A DNA stretch of 64,000 bases. It comes from Methanococcoides alaskense (GTDB lineage Archaea > Halobacteriota > Methanosarcinia > Methanosarcinales > Methanosarcinaceae). The translations under genes were made by a program, and so were the position numbers. Numbering within the stretch: the stretch's first letter is position 1; every line of letters begins with the position of its first letter. Where the stretch lies: the NCBI RefSeq assembly GCF_027594145.1, contig NZ_JAQFFK010000001.1:310001-374000 (forward strand), read 5' to 3'. The notes beneath the pieces were generated by a model. It was given only the letters and a program-made list of their open reading frames with translations. It was not told where the DNA came from and searched no databases. This document shows, in pieces, positions 47,285 to 55,746 of this stretch.

Positions 47285-48486
47285 AGGAAAGGGCTGAGAA
47301 GGCCATTGAAAAATCTGCAATGTACGGAGAGGATTACGACCTTAACGAATTCGAGGTTGCTGCAAAGGAAGTGCCACAAACAGAGGATCTTGAGGACCTT
47401 GATGATGAGTTCAAGCAAACACTTCTGAACGTTGGTGTGTTGACTGATGATAAGGAACGCTCAGGCAGTTTCCTGATGGTTGATAACGCAGTTTCCCACT
47501 CTTCACTTAAGGATCCCAACATTGAGTTGATGTCACTTCATGAAGCCATGGAAAAGCATGATTGGCTCAAGGATTATTCCTGGAAGCTTGTTGCGGTGGA
47601 TGCTGACAAGTACACCGCAAAGAGCTATCTTGAAAATGCTAACGGATATTTTATCCGTGCACCTGCCGGACAAAAAAGCTCCATGCCTGTACAGACCTGT
47701 CTTGTGATGGGTCATAAGGACATTGCACAGACCGTTCATAACATCCTTATCGTGGAAGAGGATGCAAAGCTTGATGTTATTACTGGATGTACCACCAAAA
47801 AAGGTGTTGAAAGAGCAATGCATCTTGGTATCTCTGAAATATATGTCAAGAAGGGTGGTGTTCTGAACTTTACCATGATACACAACTGGGCGGATGATGT
47901 CAGTGTCAGACCAAGGACAGTTATCCATCTGGAAGAAGGGGCATCGTTCGTTAATAATTACATCCTTTTAAAGCCCGTAAGGTCCATTCAGTCCTATCCG
48001 ACTGCAATACTTGATGGTGAAGGAGCATTTGCAAGGTTCCATACCATAGCCGTTGCTCATCCTGGCTCAGAGCTTGACCTTGGCAGCAGGGTTCTGTTCA
48101 ATGCACCAAACACAAAGGCTGAGCTGATCTCAAGGACCATCACAACAGGTGGTAAGGTCATCGCAAGAGGTGAAATGGTGGCAAATAAACCGCATTGTAA
48201 AGGTCATCTCGAATGTCATGGTCTTGTCCTTAAGGATGGAGGTACACAGCTTGCCATTCCGGTCCTTGAAGCAAACGTAGCAGATGTGGAACTTACTCAC
48301 GAAGCCGCTGTTGGAAGGATCGCCAGAGAACAGGTCGAATACCTGATGGCACGCGGTCTTTCAGAAGAAGATGCAGTGGGAATGATCGTCCGTGGTTTCC
48401 TCGACGTTGGTATTACAGGTCTTCCTGAAGAGCTGGCAAAGGATATCGATGACACTATTGCACAGATCGGGAAGGAGGCTGTTTAA
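47263..48486 (+). CDS. sufB: Fe-S assembly scaffold SufB/SufD
   Basis: 407 residues from ATG 47263; GGAG lies 8 bases before it, and GTG 47254 within that site is rejected. The N-terminal helical part is followed by the right-handed beta-helix with HNILIVEEDAKLDVITGCTT, TMIHNWADDVSVRPRT, VANKPHCKGHLECHGLVLKD and the C-terminal EAAVGRIAREQVEYLMARGL, the family core that binds SufC. The archaeal protein combines roles of bacterial SufB and SufD. Translation is coupled to sufC by overlap. Methanogens need large numbers of Fe-S clusters. Confidence 0.95.
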   Translation: MQSGTSLKERAEKAIEKSAMYGEDYDLNEFEVAAKEVPQTEDLEDLDDEFKQTLLNVGVLTDDKERSGSFLMVDNAVSHSSLKDPNIELMSLHEAMEKHDWLKDYSWKLVAVDADKYTAKSYLENANGYFIRAPAGQKSSMPVQTCLVMGHKDIAQTVHNILIVEEDAKLDVITGCTTKKGVERAMHLGISEIYVKKGGVLNFTMIHNWADDVSVRPRTVIHLEEGASFVNNYILLKPVRSIQSYPTAILDGEGAFARFHTIAVAHPGSELDLGSRVLFNAPNTKAELISRTITTGGKVIARGEMVANKPHCKGHLECHGLVLKDGGTQLAIPVLEANVADVELTHEAAVGRIAREQVEYLMARGLSEEDAVGMIVRGFLDVGITGLPEELAKDIDDTIAQIGKEAV

Positions 48487-48698
48487 TAAGCAGCCAGTTT
48501 CTTTTTATTTATATGTTGGCTCTTCAAGAGTCTTTCATTCTTTTTTTTCTGATCCTTTGAAATTATCGCTGAAATGAATTGAACTCTTTTTATTATTTTT
48601 AAGCAATTGATGAATTTTTGGTTGATGCATAGTGAAAATGAATTACTAACAACCAAATGTATAAATATTCTAAAGTTCACTTTGTAAAGGGGTATAAT

Positions 48699-49610
48699 AT
48701 GAATTGGAAAATTCTACTTGCAACATTTGTTGCTTTAGCTGTTATCCTTAGTGGATGTACAGAACCTGCTTCTGATGATACAGAAGTAGAGAAGGGAACT
48801 GTGGTCATAGGTTCAAAGTTGTTCCAGGAGTCATACATTCTGGCTCACATGGTCGGTATAATGCTTGAAGAAGCAGGATATGAGGTTGATGTGAAGGAAG
48901 GCCTTGGAGGCACTTTCGTAAACTATGAGGGTCTGAAACAGGGCAGTGTGGATGTATATGTTGAATATACTGGTACTGTATACAGCCAGATACTTGAAGA
49001 GCCTGCTCTTGAAGTGTGGGACCCTGAAGTCGTTTACCAGAAAGCCGAAGAAGGTCTGAAGGAAGATGGAGTACTGGTCATAAGCGATCTTGGTTTTGAA
49101 GATGCCTATGCACTTGCAGTAAAAAAACAGTGGGCAGAAGAGAACAATGTTGTTGTTATCAGTGATCTTGAAACCTATGCACCTGGTCTGATAATCGGTA
49201 CTGATCCTGAGTTTGCACTTCGTGAAGATGGTCTTCCACGCATAAGCACTCTCTATGGATTTGAGTTCAAAGAGGTAAAGCCAACAGTTGCTACACTCAT
49301 GTATGAGGCGATCAAACTCGATGAGGTAGATGTCATCTCAGCTTATACTACAGATACAAGGAACGAGTTATTCGATCTTACGATCCTGGAAGACGACATG
49401 AACGCATTACCACCATACGATGCGATCGTTGTAATGTCTGCTGAATTTGCAGAAGTAAATCCGGATGCTGTTACGGCTCTTGAGAAGCTGGATGGTCAGA
49501 TAGACACAGAGACCATGAGAGGTCTTAACTACCAGTTCGATGTCGATAAGCGTGAAGCTGAGGACATTGCAAGGGACTTTTTAATAGAGACTGGATTGAT
49601 CGAGGGGTAA
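48699..49610 (+). CDS. OpuC/OsmX-type compatible-solute binding lipoprotein
   Basis: 303 residues from ATG 48699 (AAAGGGG 8 bases before). Lipobox ILSGC near residue 20. The fold is the OpuCC/OsmX class: TVVIGSKLFQESYILAHMVG, then YEVDVKEGLGGTFVNYEGL, GSVDVYVEYTGTVYS, and ALEKLDGQIDTETMRGLNYQ near the C-terminus. It binds betaine, choline or carnitine outside the cell. First gene of a four-gene transporter; sequence is unrelated in detail to the proX-type protein at 38654. Confidence 0.92.
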   Translation: MNWKILLATFVALAVILSGCTEPASDDTEVEKGTVVIGSKLFQESYILAHMVGIMLEEAGYEVDVKEGLGGTFVNYEGLKQGSVDVYVEYTGTVYSQILEEPALEVWDPEVVYQKAEEGLKEDGVLVISDLGFEDAYALAVKKQWAEENNVVVISDLETYAPGLIIGTDPEFALREDGLPRISTLYGFEFKEVKPTVATLMYEAIKLDEVDVISAYTTDTRNELFDLTILEDDMNALPPYDAIVVMSAEFAEVNPDAVTALEKLDGQIDTETMRGLNYQFDVDKREAEDIARDFLIETGLIEG

Positions 49611-49687
49611 TCCCCATCGATTCATTTAGTTCACGTTCATCTTTATTTTTTTATAGCTGAAAAACAGCTCTTAAAGTGAGATCTATT

Positions 49688-50818
49688 ATGCCATCCAAAA
49701 GGTTATTCGACAGGATCGATTCGATACAGCTTCGCGGTGTGACGAAGAAATATGATGACAGGTTTGCTATCAATGATGTTTCTATTGATATTGAAGGTGG
49801 GGAGCTGGTCATTTTCATAGGCCCCAGTGGGTCCGGGAAGACCACAACACTCCGTATGATCAATCGTTTGATAGAACCCGATTCAGGGACTATTCTCATC
49901 AATGACCAGAATGTCATGGAACTTGAGCCGGTTGCCCTTCGCAGGAACATAGGTTATGTCATACAGAGCATCGGTCTTTTCCCTCACATGACCATTGCCG
50001 AGAATATTGGTCTCGTAGCTAAGCTGGAAGGCTGGAATGAGAAAAAGATCAAAGACAGGGTAAAATACCTCCTTGATTTTGTTTCCCTTCCGTCTGAGAT
50101 GTTCATGGATAGGTATCCTCATCAGCTAAGCGGTGGACAACAGCAAAGAGTTGGACTCGCAAGGGCACTTTTGATGGACCCTCCTCTTTTGCTCATGGAC
50201 GAACCCTTCGGTGCACTTGACCCGATCTTAAGGAAACAACTTCAGGAAGAGTTCTACCAGATAAGGGAAAAACTGGGGAAGACCATAATATTCGTGACAC
50301 ATGATATCGAAGAAGCTTTCAAGCTCGGTGACAGGATCGCGATAATGGACGATGCGAAACTTGTTCAGATAGGCACTGCTGAAGAATTGATATTCCATCC
50401 TGTAAACGAGATGGTGGCAAGCATTGTGGATTCCGGTAAGAAGTTCAAGCACCTTGATACATTGAAAATAAAGGACCTTATATCCCCTCTTGAGTGCATG
50501 TATGTCCACGATGGATCCCTTGATATTGAGAGTGCTATCAGTTCCATGATAGAGAAGAACATAGAGATCGCTGTGGTTTCTAATGGTTCGGGTCCGCTGG
50601 GTATTGTAAAGCTTATTGATCTATTGCGTATGGAGGATAAGGACAGCAAGATAGCAGATCATGTTGTTGAGATCCCTTCATTTTCCAGAAATGAACTGCT
50701 TTCATCCTCACTGAAAATAATGCAGAAGAATGGTCATTCGATGGCCTTTGTCATGACCGATGAAAAACTAAGCGGATTCCTGTTTCCAAATGATGCTTTC
50801 AGTCAGGTAATTGGATAA
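49688..50818 (+). CDS. OpuC-type transporter ATPase with CBS domains
   Basis: 376 residues from ATG 49688, with GTGAG as ribosome site; GTG 49676 is inside that site and rejected. Walker A FIGPSGSGKTTTLRMINRL, signature QLSGGQQQRVGLARALL, Walker B LLLMDEPFGALDP, switch His in FVTHDIEEAFKLGDR. Two CBS domains near 255-370 suggest gating by ionic strength or nucleotides. It drives uptake through the two permeases that follow; stop overlaps the next start by 8 bases. Confidence 0.93.
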   Translation: MPSKRLFDRIDSIQLRGVTKKYDDRFAINDVSIDIEGGELVIFIGPSGSGKTTTLRMINRLIEPDSGTILINDQNVMELEPVALRRNIGYVIQSIGLFPHMTIAENIGLVAKLEGWNEKKIKDRVKYLLDFVSLPSEMFMDRYPHQLSGGQQQRVGLARALLMDPPLLLMDEPFGALDPILRKQLQEEFYQIREKLGKTIIFVTHDIEEAFKLGDRIAIMDDAKLVQIGTAEELIFHPVNEMVASIVDSGKKFKHLDTLKIKDLISPLECMYVHDGSLDIESAISSMIEKNIEIAVVSNGSGPLGIVKLIDLLRMEDKDSKIADHVVEIPSFSRNELLSSSLKIMQKNGHSMAFVMTDEKLSGFLFPNDAFSQVIG

Positions 50819-51479
50819 GGAGCATAAAGGGGTTGATTCTCTGTTATTGTCTGATCTTATTGAAGTCTGGGAAACGAACTCATTGACATTACGTACGATC
50901 GAGCATCTGACGATGTTCGGCATTGCCATAGTTCTGGCTTCCATCATAGGTGTCTTTCTTGGCTTGTTCCTTTACTCCAGACCAAAGATAGCACATCCCA
51001 TGCTCAATCTTTTAAATCTTGTAGAGACCATACCCGATATTCCATTATTGGTTCTGCTATTGCCTATATTTGGTCTTGGAAAAGAACCTACCATTGTGGC
51101 ATCAGTACTCTATTCCCTTTTACCCATTACACGAAATACCTATACCGGTCTTAAAGAAGTGGATCTCAAATATGTTGATATCGCACGTGCAATGGGACTA
51201 TCCGAAAAGGATATTTTGTTCAAGGTCAGGATACCTCTTTCTTTACCTATGATCGTCGGAGGTTTGCGTATAGCTCTTGTTTTTACCATGGGTGTTGTAA
51301 CACTTGGTGGCCTGATTGCTGCAGGTGGACTGGGTGCAGCTCTCATTGCCGGGATCCAGCTCTATAAGATAAACACGATCCTGGTAGTCGGTTTCTGGAC
51401 AGGTTTGCTCGCTGTCATCTTTGACGGGCTTGCCGGAATGATTGAGAAACGCCTTCAGAGGAGGTATGGTATATGGTAA
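50811..51479 (+). CDS. OpuC-type permease 1
   Basis: 222 residues with five to six helices. The coupling loop is VDIARAMGLSEKDILFKVRIPLS. SRPKIAHPMLNLLNLVETIP and LPIFGLGKEPTIVASVLYSL are core blocks of the OpuCB/YehW class. Start TTG 50811 overlaps the ATPase stop by 8 bases; no ATG is available before the first helix. Forms the channel together with the next gene product. Confidence 0.92.
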   Translation: MDKEHKGVDSLLLSDLIEVWETNSLTLRTIEHLTMFGIAIVLASIIGVFLGLFLYSRPKIAHPMLNLLNLVETIPDIPLLVLLLPIFGLGKEPTIVASVLYSLLPITRNTYTGLKEVDLKYVDIARAMGLSEKDILFKVRIPLSLPMIVGGLRIALVFTMGVVTLGGLIAAGGLGAALIAGIQLYKINTILVVGFWTGLLAVIFDGLAGMIEKRLQRRYGIW

Positions 51480-52084
51480 CTCTTGAGTCGATACTCAGCC
51501 ATACTGCTGACCACCTGGTATTGGTGGTTATGACACTGATCATAAGCATTTGCATATCCATGCCTCTTGCATTTGGTTCACTTTACAACAAGCGCTTTGG
51601 TTATGTGGTGACCAAGTTTGCAAATCTTGCACAGGCGGTCCCAAGTTTTGCAGTTGTTGCTCTCGTTGTCCCTCTTATGGGAATTGGCTTCTATCCTGCC
51701 GTGGTGGCGATATTGCTGCGTGCTTTGCTTCCTATAATTAAGAACACTTATATCGGGCTTTCAACGGTCGATCCGTCAATGCTTGATTATGCGGACGGTA
51801 TCGGGCTGAACGAGTGGCAGATACTTCGCTATGTTCGCCTGCCAAATGCTTATCCCGCTATCTTTGCAGGTATTAAGTTCGCTTTCATCCTCATCAACAG
51901 CATTGCTATTCTAACGGCGTATATTGGAAGTGGTGGCCTTGGAGAGCTAATATTCCAGGGACTTGTTGCATTCAATAATGAGAAGATCCTCGCAGGTGCT
52001 ATTCCGGCTATTCTGATAGCGATAGCATTTGATATTATATTTACCAGAATAGAAAGAAAGCTCACACCGCATTACAGAAAATGA
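51473..52084 (+). CDS. OpuC-type permease 2
   Basis: 203 residues, five to six helices. The coupling loop is YADGIGLNEWQILRYVRLPNAY. ANLAQAVPSFAVVALVVPLM and GIGFYPAVVAILLRALLPI are typical. ATG 51473 overlaps the first permease stop by 7 bases (ATGGTAA). Last gene of the binding protein - ATPase - permease - permease operon; the MITE at 52107 starts 22 bases after its stop and may act in its 3' end. Confidence 0.92.
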   Translation: MVTLESILSHTADHLVLVVMTLIISICISMPLAFGSLYNKRFGYVVTKFANLAQAVPSFAVVALVVPLMGIGFYPAVVAILLRALLPIIKNTYIGLSTVDPSMLDYADGIGLNEWQILRYVRLPNAYPAIFAGIKFAFILINSIAILTAYIGSGGLGELIFQGLVAFNNEKILAGAIPAILIAIAFDIIFTRIERKLTPHYRK

Positions 52085-52106
52085 GCTTTTAAGATAATCC
52101 TTTACT

Positions 52107-52238
52107 GGCTCTGTAGAAAACCTACCAAAATCAACATATATAAGCTGGAATTGGAATTATATTCCAACATCATATAACACATTCCATATTTTTTTCAAAT
52201 TTAATTAGTGTCCGAATATCGAGGATTTCTACAGAGCC
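52107..52238. mobile_element. MITE copy A (132 bases)
   Basis: Perfect 13-base inverted ends GGCTCTGTAGAAA / TTTCTACAGAGCC, no coding capacity, and an internal dyad TTGGAAT/ATTCCAA (about 52152-52168). About 85-90 percent identical by eye to 55563-55694. A miniature inverted-repeat element needing a transposase from elsewhere. Confidence 0.85.
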
Positions 52239-52366
52239 TCAATTCTGACAACTCTTAAATGAAAAGAATATAATCATTTTTTAATATAAAATTAGTTACA
52301 CCAGAAAGTTTATTTTAGATAAAGATAGACCAATCATATTGAAAATAATTTGGGGGTAATTGGATT

Positions 52367-53848
52367 ATGAAAGCCTTAGGCGTACTTTTAGTTAGTATTA
52401 TGTTATTATCAATAGTAATTGTATCTCCTGCCCTTGCACAGATGGGACAGAGCAATATGATGGGGGAAATGCGTGGTGAACAATTTGGACATATGGATAA
52501 TAGATTTACGGGATTCGAAGAGAATACCCTCTTGCAGATATCCAACATGTTCGGTGTTCCAGTGGAGAATATCATTTTTGATATGGGACTTCCAGAAAAC
52601 ACTGACCCAAGTCTGACAATTGGTGAAATTGAAGCTGAATATGGAGTGTCAGGTGATCTGGTTGCCAATTATATGGTATTGCATATGGGCAACATGCCTA
52701 CATCTGTAAATTCAAGAGGATTTGTCGAGATGAGGCAGCAGGCCATGCAGGGAATAAGGCATCAGGGAATGACACAAGGGCTTAATTTCATGATGCAGGG
52801 TCACTCAGCATTTGGAAATTATACAACATTCACTTTTGACGAGTCCGGGGAGATATTCAATTTCGCCTTATCTGGTGATGTTATTTTTGATTCTATCAAA
52901 GTCTCTGATTTTGATTATATATCCCAGAATATTCGGGGTTCGAACGCTGCATACATTGGAAGTTCAAGTCTGATCAATATTCATGACAACCCAATGGCAA
53001 CCATGCAGGTCAGAGCAATGGATGATAAAACGGTCGTTTTCGATCTGGCAGATGGTGTTGAAGCAAGCATAGACAACGAGGAATTAAATGGAGCAACTAT
53101 CATAAAGATCACCAAGAACAACTTTCAAGGATTCCTGATAGCAAGTCCTGATTTCATGAACAGTGATCAACAAATATCCGATATTGATATTAGTCTCACA
53201 GATGAGGCCATAAATGTGGATCTTGTTGAGAACAGCCTCGTAATGTTCAGAGCTACAACAATGTCCCCTCAGTTTCATCAGACCATGTTCCAATATTCAA
53301 GTCAATCATTGGGAATGCATCAAATGATCAATAATGGGATCGCTATGGGACGGGTAGGTGCAGAGATAACTATGCATGATGGCGGAACCTCGATGTCCTT
53401 CCTGAACTACACACCAGTTAATGTCCAGGTAAGAGAGGCCAGACAAAACCGCCTGGTATTGGGAGTATCATCAGAGCTTAAAGAGGGACAGGTAATTGCC
53501 ATACACATGGATGAAAGAACCATGGACTTCACCGAATCAGACCGTCTCAGATTACGGTATGATGGAGTTCCACTAAGCTGCACAAATAACATTGATGAGC
53601 TTTTCGAAGGTGGAGATCAGCCGCTTTGCTACTACTTGCAGGAAAATGATACAGCCTCCATGCTCGTGCACATGCCAGAGTTTTCAGAACATGAGATCAT
53701 AATTGAACTGGAACCTGAATCAGAATCTGCTGAAAATGAAACTGAAATTGCTGATGAAACTGAGGATGCTGAACCCATACCAGCATTTGAGGTATTATTT
53801 GCAGTAACTGCTTTAGGAGCTGCATACAGCCTGAAGCGTAGATTATAA
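52367..53848 (+). CDS. exported Met/His-rich surface protein with sorting-type C-terminus
   Basis: 493 residues. Signal peptide about 1-25 (SPALAQ cleavage), then a methionine/glycine-rich segment (MGQSNMMGEMRGEQFGHMDN) and further M- and H-rich stretches (MRQQAMQGIRHQGMTQGLNF; near 310-330 SLGMHQMINNGIAMG). The body is beta-rich. The C-terminus has an acidic Glu-rich linker, then PIPAFEVLFAVTALGAAYSL and KRR, the tripartite signal of archaeosortase substrates (PGF-CTERM-like). So it is probably cut and lipid-linked at the surface. Met/His richness suggests copper or other metal binding; that is inference. Family not recognised. Confidence 0.75.
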   Translation: MKALGVLLVSIMLLSIVIVSPALAQMGQSNMMGEMRGEQFGHMDNRFTGFEENTLLQISNMFGVPVENIIFDMGLPENTDPSLTIGEIEAEYGVSGDLVANYMVLHMGNMPTSVNSRGFVEMRQQAMQGIRHQGMTQGLNFMMQGHSAFGNYTTFTFDESGEIFNFALSGDVIFDSIKVSDFDYISQNIRGSNAAYIGSSSLINIHDNPMATMQVRAMDDKTVVFDLADGVEASIDNEELNGATIIKITKNNFQGFLIASPDFMNSDQQISDIDISLTDEAINVDLVENSLVMFRATTMSPQFHQTMFQYSSQSLGMHQMINNGIAMGRVGAEITMHDGGTSMSFLNYTPVNVQVREARQNRLVLGVSSELKEGQVIAIHMDERTMDFTESDRLRLRYDGVPLSCTNNIDELFEGGDQPLCYYLQENDTASMLVHMPEFSEHEIIIELEPESESAENETEIADETEDAEPIPAFEVLFAVTALGAAYSLKRRL

Positions 53849-53954
53849 TGTTAATGTGCCGAACATATGAGGATCCTGGAATTCCAGGTTGAATTTCGAT
53901 CCTCATTCATTTACACATCCTCTTCTGCTCTTTCCTTAATTGTTTATCATAATA

Positions 53955-55268
53955 AGCAGAACACCCCGCGTAAGCTAGGGGATGAATGCGTACTGACATG
54001 ATGATAACCGTTGTTTAACACACATCATGAGCAGTGTTAAGTTGTATGGGGACAAGTATGTTAAAGGCTTTCAAGTATAGAATATATCCTACAAAAGAAC
54101 AGGAAGAGATGTTTTTTCAACATTTCGGTTCATGCAGGTTCATCTATAATTGGGCTTTGGATAACAAGATTAAATCTTATCAAACGGAGGGCAAGTCAAC
54201 ATCAAGGTTCACGTTGAACAAAATGTTGACCGAGTTAAAGGTAGAACATGAATGGTTGAAGGATGTAAATTCTCAATCGCTACAAGGTGCTACCCTTAAT
54301 CTTGAAAATGCTTATACAAAGTTTTTCAGGGAAAAGACTGGATTTCCTAAATTTAAATCGAAGAAGAACCCTGTACAATCGTTTTCTGTACCACAATTCT
54401 ATAAGGTGGACTTTGATGATAATAAAGTATATCTTCCAAAGATAGGGTTTGTCAAGACTATTTTACATCGTAAATTTACAGGTATCGGAAAGACTGCTAC
54501 GGTTTCCAGAACATCTACTGGAAAATACTATCAGCATTCTTGTTGATGATGGTAAAGAAGTGCCTGTTAAATCCTCTTTCGATGAAAGTACAACAGTTGG
54601 CGTTGATGTGGGGATTAAGGATTTCGCTGTTATCTCCAATGGTGAAAAAGTCGAGAATCCTAAGTATCTTAAAAACTCTATGCAACGCCTGAATGTGCTA
54701 CATCGAAGGATGAGCAAGAAACAAAAAGGTTCAAAGAATAGGACAAAAGCTAAACTTGCATTATCAAAACTCCATGAGAAAGTCAGCAACCAGAGAAATG
54801 ATTTCCAACACAAACTCTCTTCTAAACTATTAAGCGAGAACCAAGCTATAGCGTTGGAAACATTGAATGTTGAAGGGATGATGAAAAATCACAACCTTGC
54901 TCAACATATTGCAGATGCTTCGTGGAGTTCCTTTGTATCCATGCTCGAATATAAGGCAGAATGGTGTGGAAAGACCGTTCTCCGCATCGGACAATTCGAA
55001 CCATCAACTAAAATCTGTAACGTGTGCGGTCACTACAAAAATGACATGACACTTGCGGTTAGAGAATGGGAATGTCCCGAATGCAATTCGATTCATGATA
55101 GAGATATTAACGCCGCTATCAACATTAAGAAATTTGCACTTAATAAACAGAACTTAATTAGAATTTGAAGCACCTTCGGAACGAGGGGAAGAGCCTGTGA
55201 AGTTGCGTTCGATGGAACGAGCTATGAAACAGGAAGTTCCATGCGTAAGCGTGGAGTAGTTCACGTTA
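53955..55268 (+). mobile_element. IS605-type element with frameshifted tnpB
   Basis: Approximate bounds. The left end has CCCCGCGTAAGCTAGGGG (53966-53983) and the right end CCATGCGTAAGCGTGG (about 55239-55254), both hairpins with the shared core GCGTAAGC. One open frame (tnpB, broken) and no tnpA. Distinct in sequence from the element at 42755. Confidence 0.7.
54058..55168 (+). pseudogene. tnpB: tnpB with single-base frameshift
   Basis: ATG 54058 opens MLKAFKYRIYPTKEQEEMFF, the usual TnpB N-terminus, and reads to STGKYY near 54530, where one extra base (or two missing) moves the frame. From there ISILVDDGKE continues to TGA 55166 with RuvC Asp (VGVDVGIKDFAV), Glu (ALETLNVEGM), zinc ribbon (CNVCGHYKN, CPEC) and last Asp (HDRDINAAINI). 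All catalytic residues are intact, so the lesion is recent. A programmed frameshift has no obvious slippery sequence here. Confidence 0.85.
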
Positions 55269-55296
55269 AATAGCATATATCAAGGAGGCAAATATT

Positions 55297-55353
55297 ATGG
55301 ATGGAATTACAGGATATTATGGCGGTCATATGGCTTCTGTAGAAATCCTCTAA
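55297..55353 (+). pseudogene. 18-codon truncated reading frame with strong ribosome site
   Basis: AAGGAGG (55283-55289 region) stands 8 bases before ATG 55297. The frame reads MDGITGYYGGHMASVEIL and stops. At the point where it ends, the sequence (GGCTTCTGTAGAAATCC) resembles a MITE end, so the rest of a gene was probably lost by insertion or deletion. A genuine 18-residue peptide is the alternative. Confidence 0.4.
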
Positions 55354-55562
55354 TAAACCAAACACACAATCTTGACATACCTGTCAAGAATGTCAAATTA
55401 TGTACACTTGTGGAGTGTAACTGTTTATACCTGACATTTTAGTGTACGTTTGTCTGACTTCCAGAACTGCCACCACTTGTTAAGATTGCCTGATTGATCT
55501 ATCATGAATTGTTACGAAAGGGCAAATACTATTAAGATTATTTCACAAATGTGTCTAAAATT
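55354..55562. other. intergenic between mini-frame and MITE
   Basis: Contains a perfect dyad CTTGACA-TACC-TGTCAAG (about 55372-55389) and a nearby TGTACACTTGTGGAGTGTA imperfect dyad, which could be operator-like or remnants of mobile DNA. No gene. Confidence 0.4.
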
Positions 55563-55694
55563 GGCTCTGTAGAAACCTGCCAAAATCAACATCTATAAGC
55601 TGGAATTGGAATTATATTCCAACATAATATAACACATCCCATAATATTTTAAAATTGAATTATTGTCCGAATATCGAAGATCTCTACAGAATCC
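55563..55694. mobile_element. MITE copy B
   Basis: Left end GGCTCTGTAGAAA identical to copy A; right end degenerate (CTCTACAGAATCC). Shares the internal TATAAGCTGGAATTGGAATT block and the CCGAATATCGA block near the right end. Sits 52 bases before the helicase ATG and therefore supplies part of its upstream region. Confidence 0.8.
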
Positions 55695-55746
55695 CTGTCC
55701 TGAGATTTTAAGTACCATCAAGTGTTGTTACGGATGGTTTTCATTA

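Noticed and set aside
55663-55746. 28-residue N-terminal extension of the helicase
   Set aside because: It begins with TTG inside MITE copy B; the extension is MITE sequence, not helicase.
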